From Bradyrhizobium sp. (lineage in GTDB: Bacteria > Pseudomonadota > Alphaproteobacteria > Rhizobiales > Xanthobacteraceae), in NCBI RefSeq assembly GCF_027307225.1, contig NZ_DAHUXJ010000053.1, positions 1 to 64,000 on the forward strand: a stretch of 64,000 bases of DNA. The letters run 5' to 3'. The translations under genes were made by a program, and so were the position numbers. Below, piece after piece: positions 8,024 to 16,932 of this stretch. Within the stretch, counting starts at the first letter, position 1; the number at the start of each line of letters is the position of its first letter. The notes beneath the pieces were generated by a model, which ran no database searches, was not told where the DNA came from, and saw nothing but the letters and a program-made list of their open reading frames with translations.

Positions 8024-9637
8024 ATGGCTGCGACCGAAGCCCTGATCAACGCACCTGAATTCACGGTGACCGAATTGTCGTCCGCACTGCGGCGGACGGT
8101 CGAGGACGCCTATGGCCATGTCCGGGTCCGTGGCGAGATCACCGGCTTCCGCGGCGCCCATGCCTCCGGCCACTGCTATTTCGCGCTGAAGGACGACGGC
8201 GCCAAGATCGAGGCGGTGATCTGGAAAGGCACGCATTACCGCATGCGCTTCAAGCCGCAGGAGGGGCTCGAGGTCATCGCCACCGGCAAGCTCACCACCT
8301 ACCCCGGCTCGTCGAAATACCAGATCGTGATCGAAGCGCTCGAGCCTGCGGGCATCGGCGCGCTGATGGCGCTGATGGAAGAGCGCAAGAAGAAGCTCGC
8401 CGCCGAAGGCCTGTTCAGCGAAGCGCGCAAGCAACTCTTGCCGTGGCTGCCAGAAGTGATCGGCGTGGTCACCTCGCCGACCGGCGCTGTCATCCGCGAT
8501 GTCCTGCATCGGCTGGAAGACCGTTTTCCCCGCCGCGTCCTGGTATGGCCGGTGCGCGTCCAGGGCGAAGGTTCGGCCGAGCAGGTCGCAAACGCGATCC
8601 GCGGCTTCAATTCCTTGCCCGAAGGCGGCCGGATTCCGCGGCCCGATCTTTTGATCGTGGCGCGCGGCGGCGGCTCGCTGGAAGATCTCTGGTCGTTCAA
8701 CGAGGAGATCGTTGTCCGTGCTGCCGCAGACAGCATGATTCCGCTGATCTCGGCGGTCGGCCACGAGACCGACGTCACGCTGATTGATTTTGCCGCCGAC
8801 AAACGTGCACCGACGCCAACCGCGGCCGCCGAGATGGCCGTTCCGGTGCGAAGCGAACTGTTGCTTGAGGTGGCTTCCCTCGCGCGGCGGTCGATGCTGT
8901 GCTGGCAGCGCGGCCAGGAAATGCGCCGCAACGAATTGCGCGCCGCGGCGCGCGCCTTGCCGAACTTGAGCGAACTGCTCGCCATTCCGCGGCAACGGCT
9001 GGATAGCGCCACCGCCGCGCTGCCCCGCGGCCTGAAGGCCAACACGCATGCGCACTTCCGGCACTTTGCGAGCCTCGGGGCGCGGCTGACCATGCGCGTG
9101 CTTCGGGCGCAACTCGCCCACGCCCGGCAGCGGCTCACCGGATCCGGCGAGCGGATCACGCTTTCGGCGAAAAGTCTGCTGCGGAACCGCAACGACCGCT
9201 TCACCGGGCTCGCGATCCGGCTGAAGGCTTCAAAGTTGTCCAATGCGCAAGCCCAACGCCAGGCGATCGCCCGCGACCGCGAGCGCGTGCTCCGGTTCAC
9301 CGAGCGCGCCCGCCGCGCGCTCACGACCTCGACGCAGCGGCTCGCGGCGCGGGTCGCCCACAGCGGACAGTTACTGAATGCGCTCTCCTACCGCGGCGTG
9401 CTGGCGCGAGGCTTTGCGCTGGTGCGCGACGAGACCGGCCATCCGATGCATGCCGCCGCCGATGTCGGATCGGGCACGCACATGAGCATCGAGTTCGCCG
9501 ACGGACACGTCGGCGTAACTGCGGATGGAGAGCGGAGGACGCCAGGGACGTCGCCGCCGAAGCCAGCGGCGCATGAGGCGAGGCCGGCAACGCCCAAACG
9601 CACCGCAAAGCCGGTCGACCAAGGAAGCCTGTTCTAG
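8024..9637 (+). CDS. xseA: exodeoxyribonuclease VII large subunit XseA
   Basis: Large subunit of exonuclease VII, which degrades single-stranded DNA. The N-terminal OB-fold covers about residues 10-110 ([27 protein letters not shown] is the family opening). The central catalytic region contains [16 protein letters not shown] and [16 protein letters not shown] motifs and [14 protein letters not shown] long helical arm rich in Arg and Gln follows. I take the ATG at 8024 (MAATEAL) because the reading frame before it has no family similarity. The TAG stop lies within the CTAG that opens hairpin element A1, so the insertion boundary coincides with the end of the gene. Confidence 0.95.
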   Translation: MAATEALINAPEFTVTELSSALRRTVEDAYGHVRVRGEITGFRGAHASGHCYFALKDDGAKIEAVIWKGTHYRMRFKPQEGLEVIATGKLTTYPGSSKYQIVIEALEPAGIGALMALMEERKKKLAAEGLFSEARKQLLPWLPEVIGVVTSPTGAVIRDVLHRLEDRFPRRVLVWPVRVQGEGSAEQVANAIRGFNSLPEGGRIPRPDLLIVARGGGSLEDLWSFNEEIVVRAAADSMIPLISAVGHETDVTLIDFAADKRAPTPTAAAEMAVPVRSELLLEVASLARRSMLCWQRGQEMRRNELRAAARALPNLSELLAIPRQRLDSATAALPRGLKANTHAHFRHFASLGARLTMRVLRAQLAHARQRLTGSGERITLSAKSLLRNRNDRFTGLAIRLKASKLSNAQAQRQAIARDRERVLRFTERARRALTTSTQRLAARVAHSGQLLNALSYRGVLARGFALVRDETGHPMHAAADVGSGTHMSIEFADGHVGVTADGERRTPGTSPPKPAAHEARPATPKRTAKPVDQGSLF

Positions 9638-9712
9638 TACCGCCGATCTGAAGTCCCCGCACCACAAGCGGCGAATTCGATCGGGGACTTCAGATCGATA
9701 AAGCGGTACTGG
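9634..9712. repeat. CTAG hairpin element, subtype A (A1)
   Basis: A 79-bp palindrome beginning CTAGTACCGC and ending GCGGTACTGG, with arms CCGATCTGAAGTCCC and GGGACTTCAGATCG. The opening CTAG includes the xseA stop codon. It is 15 bp from B1. Confidence 0.9.
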
Positions 9713-9727
9713 AATCAATGATTTTGT

Positions 9728-9803
9728 GAGTAGCCCACGACTTTCCGAAGTTCGTGAAGGTGGGCGCTGCGATCGAGCACGAACTTCGGAAAGTGGGCAC
9801 TAG
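9728..9803. repeat. CTAG hairpin element, subtype B (B1)
   Basis: A palindrome with arms GACTTTCCGAAGTTCGTG and CACGAACTTCGGAAAGT. It opens as AGTAGCCCA and closes GGGCACTAG. It is the partner of A1 and lies just downstream of the 3' end of the dienelactone-hydrolase-like gene. Confidence 0.88.
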
Positions 9804-9819
9804 ATTTTCAGGAGCATGA

Positions 9820-10659
9820 TTATCGCGCCAGCCATTCGGCGACGCGCCGTTGCGAATCGGCGCGCGCTTCCGCGTCGGTGGCGAGGTGGCCTTTTTCCCG
9901 ATCGGCGCCGGCAGCGGCATTTTGATCGCTCGCGTGGGGCGGCAGGTTGGGGCGATCGAAATCGTGATAGGCGCTGGGATAGACCACGATTCGCGTCAGC
10001 GCGCTGCGGCCATGCGCACCCTCGACCATCTGGCGGCAGGCCGGCGGCGAACTGACGTCATCCTTGGCGCCGATCAGAACCAGCGTGGGAACGCGGGCGC
10101 TCCAGCCGAGTCCCGATGACAAACGGCAATCGGGATAGAAGGCGACGGCCGAGCGGAAGTCCGGCTCGGCATGGCGCAGCAATAATTGTGGGCGAACGGC
10201 CCACAACAATGCGCTGGCGCCATTGGCCCAGCCCAACAGGCTGATCCGGTTATGCGCGACCCAGTTTTGCTGCATCAGCCATTGCCGCGACGCCAGGATA
10301 TCGGCTACGCGCTCGCGGCGGGCGGTGATCCTGCGAATCTTGACGTGACATTGCGGACCGAGTTCGCGTGAGCCGTAGCTGTCGGGAAACAAAACCGCCT
10401 TGCCTTCCTTGAGCAATTGCTCGGCCCAGTCGCGGTAGCGCACTAGGACGGGTTCCGAGCGGCTGCCCAATCCACCGCATCCATGCAGGGCGATCACAGC
10501 CGGAAACGGACCAGCGCCGCCCGGCTTGAAAAGCTCCGCATGCAGCACCGTTGCTCCGGACGGAATCTCGATCGCCTGCGGCACGGGCAACGGCGCCGCG
10601 CTCACAGGCGACGCCGCAGCCAGAAGTGCGAAAGCAATGAGGGTCGATGAGAAACGCAT
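9820..10659 (-). CDS. exported dienelactone-hydrolase-family protein with an altered nucleophile
   Basis: 279 residues with a signal peptide (MRFSSTLIAFALLAAASPVSA, cleavage about residue 21) and an alpha/beta-hydrolase domain of the dienelactone hydrolase type: ALHGCGGLG near 57-65, LLGWANGAS near 141-149, the Asp in IGAKDD, and His in YPSAYHDFD. The nucleophile elbow should read G-x-Ser/Cys-x-G but reads G143-W-Ala145-N-G147, with a GCC codon at the key position, so classical hydrolysis is doubtful. I chose the ATG at 10659 because it begins a proper signal peptide. It is divergent from the DUF2093 gene. Confidence 0.82.
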   Translation of the reverse strand: MRFSSTLIAFALLAAASPVSAAPLPVPQAIEIPSGATVLHAELFKPGGAGPFPAVIALHGCGGLGSRSEPVLVRYRDWAEQLLKEGKAVLFPDSYGSRELGPQCHVKIRRITARRERVADILASRQWLMQQNWVAHNRISLLGWANGASALLWAVRPQLLLRHAEPDFRSAVAFYPDCRLSSGLGWSARVPTLVLIGAKDDVSSPPACRQMVEGAHGRSALTRIVVYPSAYHDFDRPNLPPHASDQNAAAGADREKGHLATDAEARADSQRRVAEWLAR

Positions 10660-10864
10660 GGCTTTGCCGGATCGGGATGGATTAGCGGTCCGTTCTAACT
10701 TTTCGCTTCCCGTTTCAGCGACACTCCAAAAGGCTAACATGCGCCAAACATCGAATTCATCACAAATCGGTGGGTTTGACGGGCGGACACGGCAACCTAT
10801 CTATGCTAGTAGACACAGCGCCGTTGACCGGCGAAACAGACGGAAACTTTCGGAGAACTTTCAG

Positions 10865-11086
10865 GTGCTCAACAAATCCGGGCCCCCGGGTCATGGCGAG
10901 GCGCAACTGCAATATCTGGACGGCGATTTTCGCGTGATCTCGCCGGGAACCTATGTGCGCTGCGCCGTGACCGACGTACGGATTCCGCTGGACGAACTGA
11001 AATACTGGAGCGTCGATTTGCAGGAGGCCTACGCACAGCCAACGGCCGTGCTGCAGCGGCACTTTCCGGGCGTACTGAAATCCTGA
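10865..11086 (+). CDS. DUF2093 family protein
   Basis: A 73-residue protein of a conserved alphaproteobacterial family with no known function. The family pattern is clear: GEAQLQYLDGDFRVISPG, then RCAVT, IPLDELKYWSV and QEAYA. I take the GTG at 10865 as start, which gives the usual MLNKSGPPG opening and has GGAGAA about 9 nt upstream; the open frame before it looks noncoding. The stop lies 4 bp from the end of the converging lpxK. Confidence 0.85.
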   Translation: MLNKSGPPGHGEAQLQYLDGDFRVISPGTYVRCAVTDVRIPLDELKYWSVDLQEAYAQPTAVLQRHFPGVLKS

Positions 11087-11090
11087 ACGG

Positions 11091-12116
11091 TCAGTTTTTT
11101 CGAAATTGCTGATCCCGCGCGCGAAACAGCCGGTCGGACACGAACTTGCGCAGCGCTGAAGCGCTGTCGAATTCGAGCTTGACCGGAAACGGCAGGACGC
11201 CTTCGGCCCATGGCGGCAGCTTGCCGCCGACGCCAAGCCGCGCCAGATCCTTTTCGGTCGTCACCACGGTCCAGCCGTTGCGCTTTGCTTCCAGAACCAG
11301 CGGTTCGATTTCGCTCTGAGCGAAGGGATGGTGGTCCGCAAAAGCGCGCTCGCGCACCACCTCGACGCCGTAACCGCGTAGCGTCCGGAAGAAGCGATCA
11401 GGGTCGCCGATCCCGGCAAACGCCAGGACGCGCTGGCCGCGCAACGACGACAACGTGGCGTCATTGGCTCTGACATTCGCCTTCAATACCGGCTTGTCTT
11501 GTGCGGCCACGATCGCCGCAACGGGGTTGGCCGCACTTCCCTCCCCGACCACGATCAGCGCATCGGTGCGGTCGATCTGCGGCGGCAATGGCGCACGCAA
11601 TGGACCTGCCGGGAAAACCTTTGCGTTGCCGAGCCCGCGATTGGCATCGATGACGATCAGCGAGACGTCCTTGGCGATCGCCGGATTCTGAAAGCCGTCA
11701 TCCATCACGATCACGGTGGCGCCTTGCGACTTGGTCAGCGCCAGACCGTCGATGCGCTCGCGCGCGACCGAGACCGGAACGCTTCGCGCAAGCATCAGCG
11801 GCTCGTCGCCGACATCACTTGCAAGATGGCGTTCGGGATCGACCATCACCGGCCCGCGCAACCGTCCGCCATAGCCGCGGCTGAGCACTACCGGCGTCTC
11901 GCCGAGATCGCGCAGCAGGCTGACCAGGGCCAATACCGCAGGCGTTTTGCCGGCGCCCCCCAGATGATAGTTGCCTACGCAGAATACGGGAATGCCGGCG
12001 TCAAAGCCCTTGTTCTGCAAGCGGTGACCGGCGATCCCACCATAGACGGCCGCGAGCGGCGACAACAGCAGCGACATCAAGGATCGTGGCCGGTACCAAA
12101 AGGCCGGCTCACGCAT
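11091..12116 (-). CDS. lpxK: tetraacyldisaccharide 4'-kinase LpxK
   Basis: Phosphorylates the 4' position of the lipid A disaccharide to give lipid IVA at the inner membrane. 341 residues with an N-terminal membrane-associated helix, the P-loop GNYHLGGAGKT at about residues 48-58, the SRGYGG motif and MDDGFQNP. The ATG at 12116 overlaps the last codons of waaA by 8 bp, so translation is probably coupled. Last gene of the lipid A/Kdo run. Confidence 0.95.
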   Translation of the reverse strand: MREPAFWYRPRSLMSLLLSPLAAVYGGIAGHRLQNKGFDAGIPVFCVGNYHLGGAGKTPAVLALVSLLRDLGETPVVLSRGYGGRLRGPVMVDPERHLASDVGDEPLMLARSVPVSVARERIDGLALTKSQGATVIVMDDGFQNPAIAKDVSLIVIDANRGLGNAKVFPAGPLRAPLPPQIDRTDALIVVGEGSAANPVAAIVAAQDKPVLKANVRANDATLSSLRGQRVLAFAGIGDPDRFFRTLRGYGVEVVRERAFADHHPFAQSEIEPLVLEAKRNGWTVVTTEKDLARLGVGGKLPPWAEGVLPFPVKLEFDSASALRKFVSDRLFRARDQQFRKN

Positions 12117-13413
12117 CCGCCGCCCCCATTTCGAGGCGTAGCTGCAAGAGATAGGGCTCAAGCGCCGCAAGCGTCCGGTCAAGCGCGCCGCCCAATTGGG
12201 AAACAACCCGTTCGGCTGCGGCAACGACGGAATCGCGCGCCTTGGGATCGGCCAACAACTGGCCCAGTTGCTTCACCAGCGCTTCGCGCGTTTCGACGAC
12301 CCTGGTGCCGCCGGCACCATCGAGCGCCGCGTACACGTCGGCAAAATTGAAAACGTGAGGCCCATGGACGAGTGCCGCGCCGAGCTTGATAGCCTCGATC
12401 GGATTCTGCCCGCCATGCTTGACCAGCGAGCCGCCGATGAAAACGACTGGCGAAAGCCGATAGAACAGCCCCAGTTCGCCCATGGTGTCTGCGACATAAA
12501 TATCGGTGGCCGCGGTCGGCAATTCCTCGTGCGAGCGTATGCTCGCATGCTGGCCGGAAGCCTCGATCATCTCCGCAATCGCCTCGCCGCGACCGGGATG
12601 GCGCGGAACGATCACGGTCAACAGCGACGGGAAGAAACCCGCCAGCGTTCGATGCGCCTCAAGCAGAACTTCTTCTTCGCCCGGATGCGTCGATGCCGCG
12701 ACGATGATGGGGCGGCCGCGCGTCACCGACATCAACCACTCAAGCTTGGTAAAATCGGCGGGAGGCGCCGGAACATCGAGCTTCAGATTGCCGGTGACGA
12801 CGACGTTACGGCTGCCCAGCGAGCTAAAGCGCTCCGCATCGACGCGCGATTGCGCGAGGCAGACGTCGAAGCGGCCGAGCAGCGCCGAAATCGTGCCACT
12901 GACGCGCCGCCAGCGCGGAAACGAACGATGCGACATTCGCCCGTTGATCAGGACCATCGGCAGACGTCTGGCCGCGCTCGAAAGGATGAGATTTGGCCAC
13001 AGGTCCGATTCGATGAACAGCGCCAGGCTCGGGCGCCAGTGGTCGAGAAAGCGCGCGACATAGCGCGGCGAATCGTAGGGAACGTATTGATGAATGATGT
13101 CGGGCGGAAAGCGCTTGGCGACGATTGCCGCCGAAGTGACGGTGCCCGAAGTCAACAGGATGCGGATATTGAGCGCACGCAGCTTCCCGATCAGCGCGGC
13201 CGCCGCCAGCACCTCGCCGACGCTCGCCCCGTGAATCCACACCAGCGGCCCGTGCGGTCTTGTGTCCGCACTCACGCCCCGCCGCTCGCCGATGCGCTCC
13301 GGGTCCTCCTTGCCCTGCTTGAGGCGCCGCTTGATCAACGCCGGTGCGAGCGGCACCGCGACCGACGACAGCCGCCGGTAAACGCGCAGCGTCATCGGCA
13401 AGGTATTAGCCAT
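12109..13413 (-). CDS. waaA: 3-deoxy-D-manno-octulosonic acid transferase WaaA (KdtA)
   Basis: Transfers Kdo from CMP-Kdo to lipid A at the cytoplasmic face of the inner membrane. 434 residues. The N-terminal domain shows IHGASVGEVLAA (glycine-rich loop with the catalytic Glu) and ESDLWPN; the C-terminal Rossmann domain shows STHPGEEE and the donor-binding GGSLVKHGGQNPIEA. The start at 13413 overlaps the upstream DUF374 gene by 8 bp. Whether it adds one or two Kdo residues cannot be told from sequence. Confidence 0.95.
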   Translation of the reverse strand: MANTLPMTLRVYRRLSSVAVPLAPALIKRRLKQGKEDPERIGERRGVSADTRPHGPLVWIHGASVGEVLAAAALIGKLRALNIRILLTSGTVTSAAIVAKRFPPDIIHQYVPYDSPRYVARFLDHWRPSLALFIESDLWPNLILSSAARRLPMVLINGRMSHRSFPRWRRVSGTISALLGRFDVCLAQSRVDAERFSSLGSRNVVVTGNLKLDVPAPPADFTKLEWLMSVTRGRPIIVAASTHPGEEEVLLEAHRTLAGFFPSLLTVIVPRHPGRGEAIAEMIEASGQHASIRSHEELPTAATDIYVADTMGELGLFYRLSPVVFIGGSLVKHGGQNPIEAIKLGAALVHGPHVFNFADVYAALDGAGGTRVVETREALVKQLGQLLADPKARDSVVAAAERVVSQLGGALDRTLAALEPYLLQLRLEMGAADA

Positions 13414-14122
13414 GCGGCGTCCCCTCGGGACGCCCCACTTGCGCGTAGGCTCGCGTCGTGGCGTCGTTGAGGGTTGCTTCCAGCCGCGCGCGCAGTTCTT
13501 CCATCTGCTCGGCGTCGGCATCGGGTGGAACCATAATGATCTCGCCTCCCACCAACGCCCCACGCCCGAACGGCAGATTGATCGTAGTCCGGTCCCAATT
13601 ATTCAAGCGCCGATAGCGGCTGGTCACCATCGCAAACGGCATGATCGGCCGTCCCGATTGGCGCGCCAGCATGATGATGCCGAGCCCGGCGACGCGCGCG
13701 CGTTTCGGCACATCGGCGGTCAACGCAACATTATACCCCTGTTCGAGCGCGCGTGCCATCTCCTTGAAGGCGCCAACGCCACCCTTGCGGTGAAACGCCG
13801 AGCCGTGATCGCCGGAACCTCTGATGGTGCCGATCCCGAGCCGTTCGGCGGCGAGCGCGTTGTACTCACCGTCGCGATGCCGCGAGATCAGAACCTTGAC
13901 CCGGTGGGTATCCTTGGTCTTGACGAAGGGGGTCATGAAATGCTGGCCATGCCAGAACGCAAAGATCGCCGGCATCTGTGGCTCGACGATCTCATAGACA
14001 TCAATCGGATCGAAGCTGAAGCGGTTGGTGCGCCAGACCAGCAGCAGGAATCCGGCCGCAAGCGAACCCACAGCGCGCTGAAACCAGTTGCTGCGCAAGA
14101 GATCGCGAACCAGCTTTTTCAA
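13406..14122 (-). CDS. DUF374 lysophospholipid acyltransferase family protein
   Basis: 238 residues, one N-terminal hydrophobic segment (about 15-30), then a PlsC-like fold of the DUF374 type. FWHGQHFMTPF carries the His of the HxxxxD-like site and is followed by SRHRDGEYNA and IRGSGDHGS. Probably an acyltransferase acting on lipid A or a phospholipid, consistent with its place directly before waaA and lpxK. The start is a TTG (14122) overlapping the preceding DUF4170 stop by 4 bp. Confidence 0.85.
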   Translation of the reverse strand: MKKLVRDLLRSNWFQRAVGSLAAGFLLLVWRTNRFSFDPIDVYEIVEPQMPAIFAFWHGQHFMTPFVKTKDTHRVKVLISRHRDGEYNALAAERLGIGTIRGSGDHGSAFHRKGGVGAFKEMARALEQGYNVALTADVPKRARVAGLGIIMLARQSGRPIMPFAMVTSRYRRLNNWDRTTINLPFGRGALVGGEIIMVPPDADAEQMEELRARLEATLNDATTRAYAQVGRPEGTPHG

Positions 14123-14367
14123 TGGCCGGTCTTCGTATCTTGCTCGGGATCGAGCAGGCGGTGAAGATGAACGATGAAAAATCTCATCTGGGCATTATCG
14201 ACAGTCTGCTGCGCCCTCGCCTTCCAGGCGGTGTAGGCACTCGCGTAGTTGGGGTACAGACCGACGATCTCCACCTGCGAAAGGTCCTTGAACGTGTTGT
14301 GCGAAAGGTCGTTCAACTCACCGCCCAGGACCAGATGCAGCAATTGTTGTGGGGCACCATCCGACAT
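14119..14367 (-). CDS. DUF4170 family protein
   Basis: An 82-residue cytoplasmic protein of a small conserved alphaproteobacterial family of unknown role. Typical pattern: LHLVLGGEL, VEIVGLYPNYASAYTAWKA, and RFFIVHLHRLLDPE. The ATG at 14367 begins MSDGAPQQ; a further upstream ATG (14397) is less likely because the extra residues are not family-like. It lies inside the lipid A operon between cysQ and the acyltransferase gene. Confidence 0.8.
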   Translation of the reverse strand: MSDGAPQQLLHLVLGGELNDLSHNTFKDLSQVEIVGLYPNYASAYTAWKARAQQTVDNAQMRFFIVHLHRLLDPEQDTKTGH

Positions 14368-14426
14368 GATTTCCGATCCTAAAGCTGTGCCCGGCACGCA
14401 ATGTTTCCAAACGTGTCAGGCATCCC

Positions 14427-15248
14427 TCACGGCAAGGGATGGCTTCGAAACTGCTCGACAATGCTTGCATGACGATCGCGCCCCGCCGCCACCAGGATCC
14501 CGTGCGTCACCTCGCGGCGATTATACAGGATGGTGTCCCCCGACAGCGCAGTCATGCTACCATTCGCTTCCTGCACGATCAAATTTGCCGCCGCAAGGTC
14601 CCAATCGCGGCTTTGACCGCCTGCAAACGCGGCATCCAGCTTCCCGTCGGCGACCCGGCACAGGCGGAGCGCCAGCGATCCGATCCGCGGATGCAGCGAA
14701 ATTTCACCGTCGGAACGATTAAGCCGCTCCACCAGCGGCTTCGGACCGGCCATGCGGGAAAAATCAAGTCCAGTGCCGGATGTCGCTTGGATGGCGGCGC
14801 CATTGAGCCGTGATCCGCGCCCGGCTTGCGCGAAAAAGAATTCATCGCTCGCGGGTGCGAACACCGCCGCAATCACCGGCTGCGCGTCTTCAACGAGCGC
14901 GACGCTGATGCACCAGTCCTCGCGGCCGGCAAGATAGGCACGGGTGCCGTCGATCGGATCGACAATCCAGACCAGGCGCTTGCCGACACGTGACTGGTCG
15001 TCGGCGCTTTCCTCGGACAACCAGCCGTAGTCCGGGGTCGCCGGCCTCAGTCTGCGGGCAATCAGCTCGTTGACCGCGATATCGGCTTCCGACACCGGCG
15101 ACGATGTTCCCTTGATCCAGTTCTTCAGCTCGGTCCGGAACAGCGACAACGCCAGCGCGCCGGCTTCGCGCACCGTGTCGGTCAGAAGCGCAGCGTCGCG
15201 CGCAGGATTTGCCGGGCCGGCATTGGTCCCGGCGTCACCGTCCGCCAA
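14427..15248 (-). CDS. cysQ: 3'(2'),5'-bisphosphate nucleotidase CysQ / inositol-monophosphatase family
   Basis: A 273-residue Mg-dependent phosphatase that, as CysQ, removes the 3'-phosphate of PAP/PAPS. The family metal site is present: WLSEESADD supplies the EE pair, WIVDPIDGT the DPIDGT motif, and SRDWDLAAANLI the second Asp. The start appears to be TTG at 15248, overlapping the pmbA stop by 14 bp. Some relatives are inositol monophosphatases, so the exact substrate is inferred. Confidence 0.85.
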   Translation of the reverse strand: MADGDAGTNAGPANPARDAALLTDTVREAGALALSLFRTELKNWIKGTSSPVSEADIAVNELIARRLRPATPDYGWLSEESADDQSRVGKRLVWIVDPIDGTRAYLAGREDWCISVALVEDAQPVIAAVFAPASDEFFFAQAGRGSRLNGAAIQATSGTGLDFSRMAGPKPLVERLNRSDGEISLHPRIGSLALRLCRVADGKLDAAFAGGQSRDWDLAAANLIVQEANGSMTALSGDTILYNRREVTHGILVAAGRDRHASIVEQFRSHPLP

Positions 15249-16635
15249 GGGTCAATCCCTCGATCCGCAGCGTCGGCGCGTTGACGCCATAGCGAAACAC
15301 CAGATCGTTCGCCGGCACCAGCGACTTGAAGATGTCGAGCAGGTGGCCAGCGATGGTGACCTCACTGACGGGGTAGGTGATTTTGCCGTTTTCGATCCAG
15401 AAGCCGGATGCGCCGCGGCTGTAGTCACCGGTCACGCCGTTGACGCCTGAACCAATCAGGTCGGTGACGTAAAAACCCTGACGAATGTCGGAGATCAGTT
15501 CCTCCGGCGTCACCGCGCCGGCTTCAAGGTGCAGATTGTACGATCCCGGCGACGGCGACGACGACACACCGCGATGGGCGTGGCCGGTCGTCGTGAGCTT
15601 CAGTTCGCGCGCGGTCGCACAGTCCAGAATCCATGAGGTCAGGACGCCTTGATCGACGAGCGCGAGCTTCTTGACGCGGACGCCCTCGGCATCGAACGGC
15701 TGCGAGCGCAAGCCGCGACGGCGCAGCGGATCGTCAATAATGCGGATGTTGCTGGCAAAGAGCTGCTCGCCGAGGCGATCCTTCAGGAAGCTTGTCTTGC
15801 GCGCAATCGAGGCGCCGTTAATCGCCCCCACCAGATGGCCGACCAGCGAGCCCGACACGCGCGGATCGAACACCACCGGCACCTTGCAGGTTTCGACCTT
15901 GCGCGGATTGGCGCGTGCGACCGTGCGCTCGCCGGCGAGGCGGCCGACGCTTTCGGGTGTGTCGAGATCTTCAGCATGCGGGGCGGAAGTGAAATCGTAG
16001 TCGCGCTCCATCGCGGTGCCCTCACCGGAGATGGCGGTCACAGAGATGCCCTGGCTCGAGCGCAAATAAGCGCCGTGAAAGCCGGTGCTGGTCACGAGTA
16101 CCATGCCGCCGATCCCGGTCGACGCCGACGCGCCGCCTGATTTAGTGACGCCCTTGACCGCAAGCGCAGCCGCCTCCGCCTCACAGGCGCGGCGCTCGAG
16201 TTCGGCGGTTGTCGGAACGTGCGGATCGAGCAAATCGAGATCGGGGAACTCGCTTGTAAGCAACGAGGGATCGGCAAGGCCGACATATTCGTCATTCGGT
16301 GCCACGCGCGCCATCGCTACCGCCCGCTCGGCGAGGCGTGCTACGCCGTCGCCGCGGATATCGTTGGTCGAGACCACGGCCTGGCGCTTGCCGACCAGCA
16401 CACGCAGACCGACGTCGTCGCCCTCCGAACGCTCGGACTCCTCGACGCGGCCGTCGCGCACTTCGACCCCGTGCGCGATGCCACGCACGGCAACCGCGTC
16501 GGCGGCGTCGGCGCCGGCTTGCCGGGCGGCTTCGACGAGGCGTTGGGCCAACGTCGTCAGCGCGGATTGATCGAAAAGCTTGGCGGTGGCGGCGTCAGCC
16601 GAAAGCGCAGATGCGCCCGATGGTGAAGAGATCAC
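15235..16635 (-). CDS. pmbA: TldD/PmbA family protein (PmbA)
   Basis: 466 residues, PmbA branch of the TldD/PmbA protease family, which works as a heterodimer with TldD in maturing peptides such as microcin B17 and in degrading CcdA. Seen here: GVEVRDGRVEESERSEGDDVGLRV near the start, and DLIGSGVNGVTGDYSRGASGFWIENG followed by EVTIAGHLLDIF near the end. PmbA lacks the metal HExxH of TldD and none is present. The TldD partner is not in the window. The start is GTG at 16635. It heads the overlapping run through cysQ to lpxK. Confidence 0.9.
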   Translation of the reverse strand: MISSPSGASALSADAATAKLFDQSALTTLAQRLVEAARQAGADAADAVAVRGIAHGVEVRDGRVEESERSEGDDVGLRVLVGKRQAVVSTNDIRGDGVARLAERAVAMARVAPNDEYVGLADPSLLTSEFPDLDLLDPHVPTTAELERRACEAEAAALAVKGVTKSGGASASTGIGGMVLVTSTGFHGAYLRSSQGISVTAISGEGTAMERDYDFTSAPHAEDLDTPESVGRLAGERTVARANPRKVETCKVPVVFDPRVSGSLVGHLVGAINGASIARKTSFLKDRLGEQLFASNIRIIDDPLRRRGLRSQPFDAEGVRVKKLALVDQGVLTSWILDCATARELKLTTTGHAHRGVSSSPSPGSYNLHLEAGAVTPEELISDIRQGFYVTDLIGSGVNGVTGDYSRGASGFWIENGKITYPVSEVTIAGHLLDIFKSLVPANDLVFRYGVNAPTLRIEGLTLGGR

Positions 16636-16932
16636 GAATAAAAATCCCGCAGATTTACGGAAGGGGCGAACGGCGGTCGAAACAGATCACTGACCGCATG
16701 AAATGTGCCTGATTCAGTTGGATTTCAAGCATTTTCACGCTGCCGAAACATAGGAATTTCGGCAGCATGGCAAGGTCCCGTCAATCATGCGGGCCAAGGT
16801 GTTGTCAATCATGCGGATCGATGGAGACCCGGTGACGGCGGATTAACCAGCCTTTTTAAGCGAATCCGGACGCCGCTCTGGCATGCTCTCACGTAACGAC
16901 CGGGGACATAATCCCGGCGGGGAGACAAAGCC
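16636..16932. other. intergenic region with an unassigned hairpin
   Basis: 297 bp between divergent pmbA and the DUF6101 gene. A perfect hairpin GCTGCCGAAA (16739-16748) / TTTCGGCAGC (16757-16766) with an 8-nt loop has no T-run on either strand. A 13-bp direct repeat GTCAATCATGCGG follows at 16780 and 16804. I see no gene or confident promoter. Confidence 0.5.

Noticed and set aside
16780..16816. 13-bp direct repeat GTCAATCATGCGG in the pmbA-DUF6101 gap
   Set aside because: Too short and with no other support to be called a regulatory or attachment site.
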